DNA from: Hygrophila difformis
Taxonomy: Eukaryota > Streptophyta > Magnoliopsida > Lamiales > Acanthaceae
Assembly (NCBI GenBank): GCA_030278955.1
Contig: JAOANR010000002.1
Location: 9,537,982 to 9,601,981, forward strand
Reading direction: 5' to 3'
Length of the DNA: 64,000 nt
The translations under genes were made by a program, and so were the position numbers. Each line of letters begins with the position of its first letter. Positions within the stretch are counted from its first letter, which is position 1. Below the pieces are notes generated by a model. That model had not been told where the DNA came from. It worked only from the letters and a program-made list of their open reading frames with translations, and ran no database searches. This document shows positions 10,375 to 22,129 of this stretch, in pieces.

Positions 10375-12476
10375 TGATGGGTGATTTTCACTACTCATAT
10401 TTTACCACAAGCGGATGGTTGTCATCAAGTAATAAAAACCGGTGAATACCGGGTCGAACCACAGGGAATTTCAGAATATTATTTCATTCCGGAGAAATTT
10501 TAATTGTTCTTTAGTTCATTAATTATATATATTATATTTAAAAAGATTTTGATTGATTCTAATGGTGATTAAATTAAAAATAGTGACATTAAATTTAAAA
10601 TAAAGCAAATTAAAATTATAATTAATAAAAATATAAATGGGAGATGCTTGTAATATTTTAAATATTGCCATCTTTATATAAAATAGAAATTGCATATTGA
10701 TTTAGCATTTTCCAATGTCTAAAAAGATCAATTTCTTAAAATTAATTATTTATAAAGATTAAAAATATTGTAATCTACTAATAATCAAATTATGCTTAAA
10801 CGGACTTCATGGAAGCTGATTAAATTATCTAACATTCTGCAATCATTATTCTAGGCTTAAATTTGAGTCTTTCCCAAGCTTACATATTTTCCTATAGCAA
10901 TTAAAAGGCACTTTTCATTTCCCAAATCATTGTGCACATGCCAGAATCCCTTTATAATGTAATTTATTCCCAATTCCGGTACTAAAATATTAATTCTACT
11001 TTTTATCTCCCGATTTAGCAAAGCAAAAATCACAGAATTGGATTCTAACATTTAATTATGCAGAATAGTGTAAATAATTTAACAATTATGGTAAAATAAT
11101 AACAAAACATGGTAAACTGGATTTAATTAATAATATTAAAATGCAGATATATTAGAATTAATGCCAGATTTGCTAAAAATAGAAAATACAGATTGATCGG
11201 TCAAAATTCTAAGCTTTAGCAGATTATTAATGTGAATAGCAGATTTGGTAAACACAGAATATCGATCAATCTAATGGCATTTAACATTTAATCCTAACAC
11301 AGATTCTAACACCATTACAAATTACTCCAATTTAATCGATCAAAAAGCAGATTAACACCAAAACATGAATTTCACTTCTACCATTTATGCAGAATGGCGC
11401 TCAAACCAAATAAAACATAATCTGACATTTTAATCATAATTCCAGATTCCAATAGAAAACAACGACACATTATATTACTTCCATAAAAGATGAATTCGTA
11501 CTTCAAAGTGATTCTGAACTCCCGTTCTAAAACACTTCTAACACGAACAATACAGAAATCCGTCTACAAATTGAAAACATAATAGCAGATTACATTTAGA
11601 GGCAATTTCAATTCATTACAAAGCAAGAAAAAGAAAGGCAACACCTATGATAGGAAGAACTCGATCAGAACAGCATTCTGGCCAATTCCTCCGGCTAGAT
11701 TTTGTGTTTCCGGCCTTCTTCTCCCATTGCTAGATGATTTCAGAGAGTTTTTGTCGAAAATTGGTAAGTCTGATATGAAGAAATGACGATAAACGGGCTT
11801 TAAAACCGTGTTCGGGAGATTAGAAAACTGCTCAACCGCGACTGTGGCGCAAAAAGTGGCGCTCGGAAGAGGTTTTCGGCGCCACCAAGGAGCTGCGGCG
11901 CATACGAAGATTTTCCGAATTTTCGAGTGTGGCGCAAAAAGTGGCGCTGAAAGGCACTTTTATGCGCCGCCAAGAAGGTGCGGTGCATTCTGACAATTTC
12001 CTAAAATTTACCCTGCGGCGCATTTTGTGGCGCTCCGGAGCACTTTTCGGCGCCACCAAGCCATTGCGGCGCATCCTGAAGCTTTTTCCCATCCGAAATT
12101 TTCCTAAGTGTTGAGGTGGCGCATAATGTGGCGCTCAAGCATGATTTTAGGCGCCACCATGCCCATGCGGCGCATTCTGGAGCTTTCCAGTGTTGAAAAT
12201 TCCGAATTTTGCATCATTTGACCTCCGAACATCTTCTTTCTTCATTTTAATGACTGAAACATCATTGCAATGTATTAGAATTGCCAAAGTCTTATTATAA
12301 AGCATAAAGCAAGGTAAATTGGGCTCGGATAAGCTCAATTTAACCGGTCTTATTAATATTTACACATCACATGAAATATACATTAAAAAGCAGTAAAATA
12401 GAGTCCCATGCATGCAATTTAGGTTCATTTTAACATAATTTAACCTTATTTAAATGTGGTTTCGCAGGGTGCATCA
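10375..12476 (-). repeat. 5' LTR of the Athila-type element
   Basis: The LTR is bounded by the inverted ends TGATG (10375) and CATCA (12476). On the plus strand it starts six bases after the PBS complement, and at 12477 the sequence changes to non-LTR DNA. Its length is 2102 bp. On the minus strand it runs from a ~300 bp U3 start, through four copies of a ~90 bp GC-rich repeat (about 12180 to 11840), past a TTTTAAAG sequence near 11800 that may be the TATA region, into an AT-rich ~1.4 kb R-U5. The second LTR is outside the window, so the boundaries rest on the end motifs and PBS only. Confidence 0.8.
11844..12180 (-). repeat. Tandem ~90 bp GC-rich repeats inside the Athila-type LTR
   Basis: Four units begin at the GGCGC motif near 11846, 11931, 12017 and 12118 (spacing 85-101 bp). 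Each contains GTGGCGCT and GGCGCCAC arms that could pair. The block lies in U3, just upstream of the presumed transcription start on the minus strand. Confidence 0.75.
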
Positions 12477-13600
12477 CTCATCCACACCCTCTTCCATATT
12501 CCCCTTCTCTTCATTTTGTTTCGAATCCATTTTCTCCTGCCAATGACAACCAATTTTACTATTGCCAAACCATCTACGACACACATGACTGAAAGTACTA
12601 CGTTCCATTCCTATTATACTACAGTTTCCACAAAATAACATAACAGAACATAACAGAGCATAACCAACCTCGTATTATATTTTAATTTCAATTCAAAAAA
12701 CCCAAAGATTATTGTTTTGTGAACTTGGATATCTTTCACCATAACTGTTGTTCTCGCTCAATAATAAACTGATATCGACTCCTATAGGCATGAATTACTT
12801 CATCTGCGTTAAAGCCCAAGCATACAACACCCATTTCTTCGCACTATGTACTTACATCTGCAGACAAAAACAACCAACATCATTCGAATACTAACACTCG
12901 AAAACACCATATATCAACACCCATTTCAGTTTCGAGATAATAGCCCTGAAGCATAAAATACACATTTCTTCGCACTTCGTATTTTCATCCACAGACAAAA
13001 ACAACCAACATATTTGAATACCCACACTTGAGAACACCATATATCAACACCCATTTCAGTTTCGAGTTAGCATTGCATACCTTCAAAGAATCCCAATCAT
13101 TTCGAGCAAAATTGCGGCTGTGGATACTTCGAACCCTACCTATTTGGATTTCGAACTCAAGGCTTCTCAATGAAAATGCTTTCTCCAATCTAATCAATCC
13201 TAAATCGGCAAACCCTTGTTCTTCAAAAGCTCAAAACCCTCTATAATAAACACTCTAACTCCTTTTTCCCTTTCCCCTTCTTTTTTCTTCTTTCAACCTC
13301 TGGTTGATTAATGGAGTTAGTGGGAGTGGTGGAGGAGGGCGGTTACCGGAGGCTTTTTGGGAGTTACGAGGTGAGTTGAGTTGAGTGACATGACACATTC
13401 GTAAATTTACTTTCTTGCCCTTCTGTTGCTTTCTTGGTTTTTTATTTACTTAAGGGTATTTTGGTCTTTTCATATATTCAAATTTTAAACAAAAATCAAA
13501 TTTGGGAGGGAGGTACCTATGTTGTAGTATTAGTGTATAGACAGTGTAATGTAGGAGGATTTAGTCATGTGGAGATGAAAGTTACATTTCCCGTTATTTA
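12477..13600. other. Non-coding flank with a 131 bp-spaced duplication and a possible first exon (minus)
   Basis: Two ~106 bp direct repeats lie at 12832-12937 and 12963-13068 (shared CATTTCTTCGCACT and CCATTTCAGTTTCGAG). On the minus strand, about 13260-13089 reads like a 5' UTR or short exon ending in TTTGAAG followed by GTATGC, a plausible splice donor, and upstream of it lies a CT-rich stretch (13250-13300). A 70-residue frame at 12985-13197 crosses that donor and matches nothing I recognise. No gene is called; this could be the start of a host transcript whose remainder was displaced by the Athila-type insertion. Confidence 0.3.
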
Positions 13601-13817
13601 GGGGAACTTAACAGATGACTAGAAAACAATACATAGCATGAGATATTTTCATTTATTACAATTTTGTACTGCATGTAGATGAATTGTACTATATGGCAGT
13701 TAGATCAATTATACATAAATTAAACAGGATACATAAACTAAATTATTCATTGCCAATTAGATAAATTATACGTATATGGGAATTAGCTAAATTTGTACAT
13801 GACAAATAGATCATTTA

Positions 13818-13930
13818 TACTTGTCCCACCCGGCCCTATCTCTCCCTTATTATCTCTTTGTAATTTATATGGCATGTACTTCCACCACCATTTTCTATCT
13901 GCATAAGTTGTTTAGCAAAAAGAAAAATTA
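13818..13930 (+). repeat. SINE 3' fragment (same family as 42375-42550)
   Basis: This matches the 3' half of the SINE at 42375-42550: CCC(G/A)GCCC, then TCCCT, TTTGTAATTTATATGGCAT, CCACCACC and GCATAAGTTGTTTAG. The tRNA-like 5' half is missing. The surrounding sequence (13620-13980) is rich in degenerate copies of a CAATTAGATNAATTATAC-like motif. Confidence 0.55.
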
Positions 13931-13981
13931 TGTATAACAGTTAGATGGATTGTAAAGGACAATTAGATGAATTATACCCAT

Positions 13982-14521
13982 AGTTGTTAAGATCCCGATC
14001 CTGATCTTAGGATCTTACGATTTTACGATCACACTTCTCTAAAACGATCCCGATCCTTGTAGGATCTTAAAATTCGTAAGATCCCGATCCTGATAATAGA
14101 ATGTTACGATCTTATGGTCATACTCCCTCAAACGCTTCTACGATCTTACGATATTACCCTCTTAAACGCATAAAATTTTTCTAGTATTTTATGATTTGGG
14201 ATCAAAATAACTTGTTTATTTTAATTTTAAACTTAAGAGCTTGTATTCCTTATGTATGATGTGTAAAAAAAACATAATATGTATGTATGTGGAAATATTT
14301 TATGTTTTATGTTTAATTGTAATATTTTTATACTGTATTGTATTAATTAACTTACAAGATTCATAAACACACAAAATAATGCTTTTACTTGTTAGTATGC
14401 ATAATTGAGTTTATCCATTATTGCAATTTCATAAGATCTTAGGATCCCGATTCGATCCTACGATCCCGATCTTGCAAAGAGAAAAACGATCCCATATAGA
14501 ATCCCGATCTTAACAACCTTG
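13982..14521. mobile_element. TIR element (MITE, possibly Mutator-like), 540 bp
   Basis: The ends are inverted: GTTGTTAAGATCCCGATC at the left and GATCTTAACAACC at the right, with many GATCCTACGATC-type repeats just inside both ends. The flanks carry an 11 bp direct repeat, attatacccat, at 13971-13981 and 14522-14532, a length in the Mutator range. No transposase is present. The internal sequence is AT-rich. The superfamily call is tentative because the flanking DNA itself contains repeated AATTATAC motifs. Confidence 0.65.
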
Positions 14522-14535
14522 ATTATACCCATAAA

Positions 14536-15592
14536 CATGGGCGGATGTGGCCTTGTGCAAGGTGGGTCAATTGACCCACCATAGATGAAAAAAAAAATAA
14601 AGTTATATATATTATATAGTTAGCCTAATTATTGTTTTTTTGAGAGAAGGTCCACATTTTATTACCGGAGTAAGCCCCAAAATAGGACTGGAGTACAAGA
14701 GCAAACTTCAACAATTACACTCTACCAATAACATTCAGCCCAATCTCAAACAAGATTCAAATTGCTAACATATTTTATCATCCTCCATCAGGTTTAGTCT
14801 GCAGCAAAGAACTTCAAATTTTAGCAGAGCTTGGATGTCAGCCTCCTGCCTTCAAAAAGCTTTATCATCCATCCCACGTTAATACCTGTCTTCCACCTCA
14901 GGCTCAAAACCAGGCCTTCACCTTACCTACACCGACCACTCCCAATCTTGCCCCATGTACAGCCCATATCAGTTGCATGTCTTGCCTTCATCATTATAAT
15001 CGATTTTCTTCTTTTGATAAAATGAAATTGAGAAGACTTGTGGAATTCTATCCTAAATAATTTTCAGAAATAGAATTAATAGTTTTTTAATATCCGTTGG
15101 AGAATTTCGTTGTTGACGTTCGAACTCATTAGAGATTTTTGAATGTGAAGAATTTAAATGAGTTTTCCACAAAACTTGTTGAGATAAAAAAGCATATGAA
15201 ACACATTCGAATGTGTATTTGCTTTTGAAGTTAGTATTACTTCTTCTCGTGGCAACGAACAATGGTATAACGAGTTTTTTCAGCAACGACTACAGTCAAG
15301 AAAAAATTGCAGAATAGCATGGGAGATCCGTTATTGAATGATTGTTTGGTTACCTTCATAGAACATGATTTTGTTTACGAATATTAGTATTGATGCTATT
15401 GTACAATGATACCAAAATATGAGAACCCATCGTGAACAATTATAGTTATTTTGATGTAAGACCTGATATTTCATATTTTTTGTGACATAAAATTTAACAT
15501 TTTTAGACTTTTACAAAAATTATCATATTAAAATTAATTATATTAATTATAAAAACTGACCTACCAATACAAATATCCTAGATCCGCCAATG
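14536..15592. mobile_element. Degenerate hAT-type element, 1057 bp
   Basis: The terminal inverted repeats are imperfect: CATGGGCGGAT at the left and ATCCGCCAATG at the right. An 8 bp target duplication, cccataaa, lies at 14528-14535 and 15593-15600; 8 bp duplications are the hAT signature. Near the left end is the palindromic GGTGGGTCAATTGACCCACC. A minus-strand frame at 15053-15286 (containing KSKYTFECVSYAF) could be a transposase remnant but I cannot confirm it. Bases about 14634-15020 begin with a T-run and look like an inserted, 5'-truncated LINE or SINE tail on the minus strand. Confidence 0.65.
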
Positions 15593-15600
15593 CCCATAAA

Positions 15601-16182
15601 TGATAGCTATAAAGTAATATATGCTTAAAAAATAGATAAATTAAATAAGCTATATTAAATTACTAAATTACTCATTGGCAATTAGATAAATTATACTCCA
15701 TGTAGCAGCAGTTTGATAAACTGTATCATCAATGAATTATACATGAATGATAGTTGAAATTTGAAATAAGATAGAAAAACAATTAAATTTGCCCTCTAAT
15801 AGCATAATTATTAAAATAATCAATTTGCCAACTCAATTTAATTCTATTCGTTGATTATAAAACCAAATAAACGGTCTAAATTATATATTTTGCACCATAT
15901 ACCTTATCCCTTCTTTCTTTTACCTAAATTTTGGGTTTGGGTTCCTTCAACCATTCATAAAGTGGGGAATTTTCATTTGACTCAATATTTATTTATTTAT
16001 TTATTGTTATCTCTGTGTAATTTATGTTGCACCCCTCGGTTTTAGTGCAGGTTATATGTAAGCTGTACACTAGTATATGTTTTTAAAAATAGTACTGTAA
16101 TAAGTTTCACTATGAGATTATTAAGTATTTCATGTAGTAAAATTTAATACACACGACAAGATTTCACTCAGTTTATAATATA
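15601..16182. other. AT-rich non-coding segment
   Basis: It continues the degenerate AATTAGATAAATTATAC-type repeats seen before 13980. Around 16005-16035 a TTATCTCTGTGTAATTTATG stretch resembles the SINE 3' half. No gene is seen. Confidence 0.4.
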
Positions 16183-16201
16183 CTCCACATCCAACTTTTT
16201 T

Positions 16202-16358
16202 CTTGTTCTTCTTTTATCTTTTAACAGCCTATATAGGCTATGAAATAATGTGAAAACGCATGTCATACAAATTATAAAGGTATAGGGGAGGGAAAAGGGG
16301 CCAGATGGTGAATCGAACCTCCAACCTATAGGTTGGGAGTTGAGGGAAATACTCATCC
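16202..16358 (-). repeat. tRNA-derived SINE with 19 bp target duplication
   Basis: A 157 bp body is bounded by a perfect 19 bp direct repeat, ctccacatccaactttttt, at 16183-16201 and 16359-16377. On the minus strand it carries a pol III B-box-like GGTTCGATTC (plus 16310-16319) and a 3' half similar to the copies at 13818 and 42375 (CCCTCCCCTATACCTTTATAATTTGTATG in part). The long duplication and B box identify a SINE. Confidence 0.8.
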
Positions 16359-16389
16359 CTCCACATCCAACTTTTTTATTTGGGAAATA

Positions 16390-16646
16390 CTCCCTCTGTT
16401 TTTATTCTTGTTACGGACCCACAGTGCTGGAGTCCAATGCATATTTTAAACCATTAATAACTTAAATTCGGTACAAATAAAAAATCGAAAAGTTTGATAT
16501 TTGAAAATTATAAGACGAGACAAATCTAAGAAAATCTCATTTGACTATATTTTAATTTGTATAACTATGATAAAACTTTAAGTTAAAATGAACTCGTGAA
16601 CAGTAGAAAAATAGCTGATGGAGCAATAATAAAAAAATTGAGGGAA
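16390..16646. repeat. Stowaway-type MITE, 257 bp
   Basis: It starts CTCCCTCTGTTTTTATT and ends TTGAGGGAA, flanked by TA on both sides (16388-16389 and 16647-16648). The CTCCCTC terminus with a TA duplication is the Stowaway (Tc1/mariner) signature. It shares internal sequence with the interrupted MITE at 45195-52274. Confidence 0.8.
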
Positions 16647-17261
16647 TATTAATAACTAATATACTAGTATTTCCTAAAATAGTTAACCTTTTTAATACTT
16701 TAAGTTCTTTAATTAATTAGATAATAAATATGATAACAGAAGTCCAGAATTAAGAATCTTGTTTGAATTCTAAACTTATATCTGCCCAGACAAAATAATT
16801 TTTTATCTATTGGTATATAACCGGATATCCCAAGTTATATTTGACTCAAGACTAATCTATCAAGCTTTGTATTCATGTCTTCCAAAGCAATATTTACATA
16901 CACAATGTTCGAATCCAAAACCTTATATCCATTCATCAATACTTATAATTACTTCCAAAATCCAAACTCTCCAACTCGGTGGCCTATATAATTTTTGCTC
17001 ATTTTCTGTAGACTTCATGCCATAAAATAGGAATATTTTTAATATATTAACTGAAAAAATAAAATTGTGTATTAAAAATTTGTGCTAATAAACATTTAAC
17101 TCAATTAATTAATCATGTTTGCGCTTCGATTGCAGACACGATTTGTTATTTTATGTTAATTAGAAGAATTGATTGAACATAGCAGTTAGTATATGTAAAT
17201 ATGTACGTGTACATGTTCTTTATTATTAATTGTTTTTATTGACTTGAACATGCATTAATAA
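16647..17261. other. AT-rich segment with a possible second SINE-like repeat
   Basis: Bases about 16797-16990 share motifs with 42690-42800 (ATATCCCAAGTTATATTTGA and GACTCAAGACTAATC) and contain TGTTCGAATCC, which fits a pol III B box. A second tRNA-related SINE family is possible but no target duplication was found. The rest is AT-rich without a gene. Confidence 0.4.
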
Positions 17262-18495
17262 TCTATATATATTAAAGCATTAGTGAACAACTCATCCTAC
17301 ATTTAATGTAGTGTCTCTATTTCAAATTTCTAATTTTTATAAATTTTTGCATTTTTTAATTTATCAATTTTAGATTTTCACATTTATTTATTTATTTATT
17401 ATAGATTTTCAGTTTTTGAAATATATGGAATTCCTACAATATTCACTTTTAAAAAGATTTGAAAGATTTGAAATTTGAAATTTTGCATATCTTATTTTAT
17501 CTATATTATTTTGTATTTTTAATTTACTAATTTTAGATTTTCACATTTATTTATTTATTCATTATAGATTTTAGTCTATTGTGTATAAAATATATCATTT
17601 ACTTATAAATTCCTACACTATCATCCTATTCTGTCATTATATATTCACTTTTAGAAAGATTTGAAAGATAAAATTTGTAATTTTATATTTTTTATTTTAT
17701 CTAGGATTTTATTTATTTGTATTTTTAATTTATCTATTTTAGATTTTATTATTTTGTATTTTTATTTTATTTATTTTAAATTTTATTGTTGCATTTATAA
17801 TTTATTTATAGATCATAGGATCATGACGAGCTTTTTGCACTGGCAACTAAGAATTATGTTGCGTTTATGTTTCAATATGGTGAACATTTTGTAAATGCCG
17901 GTAATTTTGTATAGGTTTTGTCTCAACTTTGGTTTTATTTTATTGTATGGAGAATGATGTAATCAAAATGTACATTGCACGTCAGATTATTTATTCATGT
18001 TAAAGATATATTAATGTGTATATGGAAATCCCAATTTTTAGTTTTTAAAAGATATTTAATTTCCAATTTATATGGAGTTCCCACAATTTTTATTTTTTTT
18101 AAAAAAAATGGAATTTCAAATTTAAATAGAATTTGCAGTGTATATATGCAATTTATATTATTAAAAAATATATTAATGAATATATAAAAAATATTTGTAT
18201 ATAATAATTCATGTATATTAATTAATGTATATATAGGCCAGGTTTTTACAAAAAATATGTCAGTTCTCTTAAAAGTAATATACAATTATATAGTTGTGAA
18301 TAGATCCATCAGTAAATAAAGTAACTAGATAATAACTAAAATATGCCACGAGAAAGAGGTCCATCCACTTTGGGGCCACAATATTTTGATTTAGACAAAT
18401 GGACTATTAGAATGATTTTAGGACTAAATTTAGTCAATTTGGCCGAATTCGGGCTGCAGTGGCTTAAAAATGAAAATTCAATTTTTTTTAATCTA

Positions 18496-21389
18496 CTTCC
18501 TCTGTCCCATTATTTCTGCCTCAATTATTTTGGACACGTCGTGCAATACATTTGTTTAACATTTAATATCTTAAAATGTACATATGTAAAAATTACGTAA
18601 AATATATATATATTCTAAAACTACATGATTAGACAAATCTAACAATACCTAATTTGACTATATTTTTCGTATATAATTTGTAACGCCCCAAAAATTTAAA
18701 ACCAAATTTCTGTGACGTCACTGCCGTGTTACCTCTCTTAAACTGTTGGCCAATCAATTTAAGATCAATAACACGTAGCCAAGTAACAGGAAGCCAATGA
18801 ATCATAATACAAATCCAGAAAGGAAACCTCACATTATAACAGACGTCCGGCTTACAAGCCTTATTCATGCGACATAACAGTCGACATATCAGTCTCATCT
18901 CAACCTGTCAGAGATATTAAGTAACACACAAGACAGAACGTAATGTACCGACCGGTACCACAAGCAGTACGAGACAAGGTAATAGAGTCATAGCATATTA
19001 TTCAAGACAAGCACATAAGTCCACAACATGCTAATGCATCCCTAGGTAGATCACTCATCCCCAAACCCCACATCGTGCTCAGGCTCTGCGTCCTCCCCGG
19101 GAATATCTATACATAAAAACATAGCAAGGGTCAGTACAAGGTACTGAGCAAGAATAGAAGAATCGGCATAAGGGGAAACAAGAATTAACTTGATTCCCTA
19201 GAAGTATATTTATACATATAGGTGGAGATATATTCCGTTTTTAAACATTTGTTAGGCATAACATAAAAATCAAACAGTGCAAATAAGTAAACATCACACC
19301 GTCCCATACCGGTGCTTCAACCACTGCAAATAAGATGAATGATGGATGATGAGATGAAATGTTATGACCTAACATGTCTATCTACCCTAAATGCAACACA
19401 TAAGCATGTCTAGCGCGCACCTAGGTACCATGGTCGGTATTCCCTCCCATATAAAGGTCCACACCCCTTAATGGTCGAGAGACATACCCACAGTGCCCCC
19501 GCCGCGGACACTAACAGCTGAAATCGTGGCTTACGGCAAGCGGGTCAGGCTAAGGGTCATGAGCCCTTTCTAGCCAAATACAGACTAGGATATAAATCCT
19601 TTTCAGTCTCAATGCCCCGGGAAAGATACCATTATGCCCAATCGGATACCGATTTGTAAGCATAGGGTATCCTACCCGCGTAGCATTATTCAATGCCCCG
19701 GGAAAGATACTACTATGCCCCATCGGATACCGAATGTAAGCATAGCGTATCTTACCCGCGTAGCATTATTTGATTCACCAACATATCATCACAGATATTC
19801 AGATATCATCACAGATATTCACATATTATCACAGATATTCACATATCATCACAGATATTCAGATATCATCACAGATATCAAGATTCAATTCAATCACTCA
19901 TCTCGAGTTAAGTATAATCCGGGGTGTGCCAAGTCCCACGTATCGGCATCAACAACTCATCGCGAGTTAAGTATCAAGGGTGTGCCAAGCCCCACATATC
20001 GGCACCAACACATAATCAGATTCAATTCCACACATGTCAATACGTAAATTACGCGTCACGACAAAATAAACAACTCACCACGAGTTAAGTGTCAAGGGTG
20101 TGCCAAGCCCCACATATCGGCACCAACACTCACATCAACGTAGAAGCGAAACAAGACTCGATCTCAACTAAGGCATAGTAGATCACCGCTAATCGCAACT
20201 AGGTTCATAGATTGTGAGCATAATGATAGTTATGGCATGCTAGAAGCATAAGAAGAACTAAGGAAACACGCAGGACGAAGAACCGGAAAACGAGCGAACG
20301 AATCGCGCGGGCAGGGTGCACGGCGCGCACCCCGCGCGGTTTTCTCAAGAAAACCGCGCCAACCCCGCGCGGGTTTTGTCACGGGCGTCGTGACGTTCGT
20401 GTCGCGCGCTGCTCGCGCGCTGTTTGGCTAAAGGGCGCGCCAAGTGCGCGCCGACACACCAGAAACGATGGTAATGGCGGTTTCCGGCCATTCCACCGAT
20501 TATGCCCCCATTTAGGCCTATCTCTACCCTTGCCTGATATGTAGATGAGTCTCCAAGCTCCTCTTCTCAACCTGCAAGCTTCCAATCAACAATTCCAAGC
20601 CTATATTGCAAGAATCAAGCTCCAAACATCATAATTCTTCCAAGAACATGATTTCTTGATCTTGAAACCATTTGAAGCTTAAAAACTGAAATCAACAACA
20701 CCAAAATGGTCTCAAGTACTAACCTTAGCTCCCAAGACTGATTTGCAACTCCCAAGCAAGGATTTAACACAAATTCCAAGCCGATCTACAAGAGTTCATC
20801 CCAAAAATTGAATTCTCGTCACCAACTTTCATCACTTCCAAAACCCACTCAAACATCCTCAAAATCAAGTGTTGAAGCTAGGAAAATACTTACCAAAGCA
20901 TATATAAGCAATCCCCCAACTTGATTGGAGCTCAAACTTGTCAATTCCTTCCCGATGGCACCATTTTTCTCTCTTACTCCACAAAAACGGGATGAGCCCT
21001 AAATTTCTAAGTGTTGGGTGCAAATGAAAGGTCATGGCTGATTTGGGGGTGTTTTGATGAGATGTGGGTCGACCCGGGTTGGCAAAAGGGTCGGGTCGGG
21101 TCGGAATGTAGGTTAAAAGGGTTACACCACTTGTCTTGACCACATTGCACCCATTTGAGCACTTGACTCTTATTATCTTGTGAGTTGAACTCACTTATTC
21201 CCCCACTTAAATCTTCATTCCCTACAAAATGATCCACATACTAAGTCTTTTGTTAATTAACCATAATTAAATTAATTAATTATGAGTTAATTAAATCGGG
21301 GTGTTACATAATCACGATTACATTAGGTTAAAATTTATCAATAAACAGTATTAAAAAGTCAAAATGAGACACTTTGAGTGCGACGGAGG
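18496..21389. repeat. Stowaway MITE split by a solo LTR
   Basis: The left part starts CTTCCTCTGTCCCATTATTT after TA (18494-18495). The right part ends GAGTGCGACGGAGG before TA (21390-21391). Removing the 2630 bp LTR and one target copy leaves about 260 bp, the size of the other Stowaway copies here. Confidence 0.78.
18679..21308. repeat. Solo LTR of a gypsy element (Tekay/Del-like), 2.63 kb
   Basis: It begins TGTAACGCCCC and ends GGGGTGTTACA, with imperfect 5 bp flanks taatt (18674-18678) and taatc (21309-21313). Length and TGTAAC..CCCC ends fit long LTRs of the Tekay/Del chromoviruses. Inside are a 20 bp unit repeated about five times (19783-19882, core ATCATCACAGATATTCA), an ~81 bp direct repeat (about 19611-19770, CCCCGGGAAAGATAC), a repeated GTGTGCCAAG..CCCAC motif (19924, 19978, 20096) and a GC-rich stretch (20270-20430). 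No coding domains and no second LTR are seen, hence solo. Orientation is undetermined. Confidence 0.75.
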
Positions 21390-21408
21390 TAATATTTTTT
21401 AAGAAATA

Positions 21409-21671
21409 CTCCATCCGTTTTATAATAAGTGTAACACTAGGAAATGACACAAGATTTAAGGTAAGTTAATAAAATTTATTTAGTTGAAGTAGTTAAATAA
21501 ATAAAATAAGTCACATTTGACTTTATTCCTTTTGAGTTTTAAGTTAATGAATATAAAAAATTAATAATTAGTGAAAATTATTAACCTTCAAAACATTTCA
21601 AATATGATAATGTAACACTTATTTCCAAACACCCAGAAAGGGAAAGTGTAACACATAAAAAATGGATGATG
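21409..21671. repeat. Stowaway-type MITE, 263 bp
   Basis: It starts CTCCATCCGTTTTATAATAA and ends AAAAATGGATGATG with TA on both sides (21407-21408, 21672-21673). GTGTAACAC occurs near both ends in inverted positions. No coding capacity. Confidence 0.75.
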
Positions 21672-22129
21672 TAATTCATTAATCTATATTTTAACAGATT
21701 TGTAATTGAAGAAAAACAAATACTCAGAAAATTGTGATTATGAATGATCAAAGTAAGTTCATATTGAAAGGCTAATTGCGACAAATTTTATAAGTTTGAA
21801 AATTTTCTCTGGATGCTGGTACTAAATGAAGTTTTAACGTCTGAAATAAATAATTTATTGATACTAGAAAAGACATAGTATAATAAGAAAGAAATGAAAG
21901 CGGACCATGCTAAGTTATTGCCTTTGTTGATTAATGATAAGAAGAAAAATTTATAATAATATAATGTCGGTAGTTGATAGTGATTGGTGTTGATTAATTT
22001 TTATTTACGTGGTGGAACTGACAAGGCATTTATCGATAATTTATCTATACAATATTATGTTTAACCCTTCATGGTAGATGTAATATTGTGTTGTCTGTAG
22101 CATCCAATGGAATAGCACCCTTATCATTC

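Larger units (their letters stand above)
1..12476 (-). mobile_element. Athila-type Ty3/gypsy retrotransposon, 3' LTR beyond left edge
   Basis: Minus-strand order is 5' LTR (10375-12476), PBS (10351-10368), gag-pro, RT-RNase H-integrase, a ~2 kb spacer, a 637-residue ORF in the env-like position, then a 3' UTR. No chromodomain follows the integrase, and the tRNA-Asp-type PBS plus the extra downstream ORF are typical of the Athila/Calypso lineage. The right flank after the LTR is ctcat (12477-12481); the matching target duplication would lie left of the window. The sequence at 1-696 does not match the LTR apart from the ~90 bp repeat, so it is taken as 3' UTR and the 3' LTR should start left of base 1. 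The element exceeds 12.4 kb. Gag-pro-pol is interrupted by two in-frame stops and one frameshift. Confidence 0.9.

Noticed and set aside
19783..19882. Regular short repeats resembling a CRISPR array
   Set aside because: The 20 bp units are contiguous without spacers, lie in a plant LTR, and no cas genes are present.
20270..20590. GC-rich stretch with a minus-strand ORF as a gene
   Set aside because: It is inside the solo LTR and its coding look comes from repeated CGCGC; no recognisable protein.
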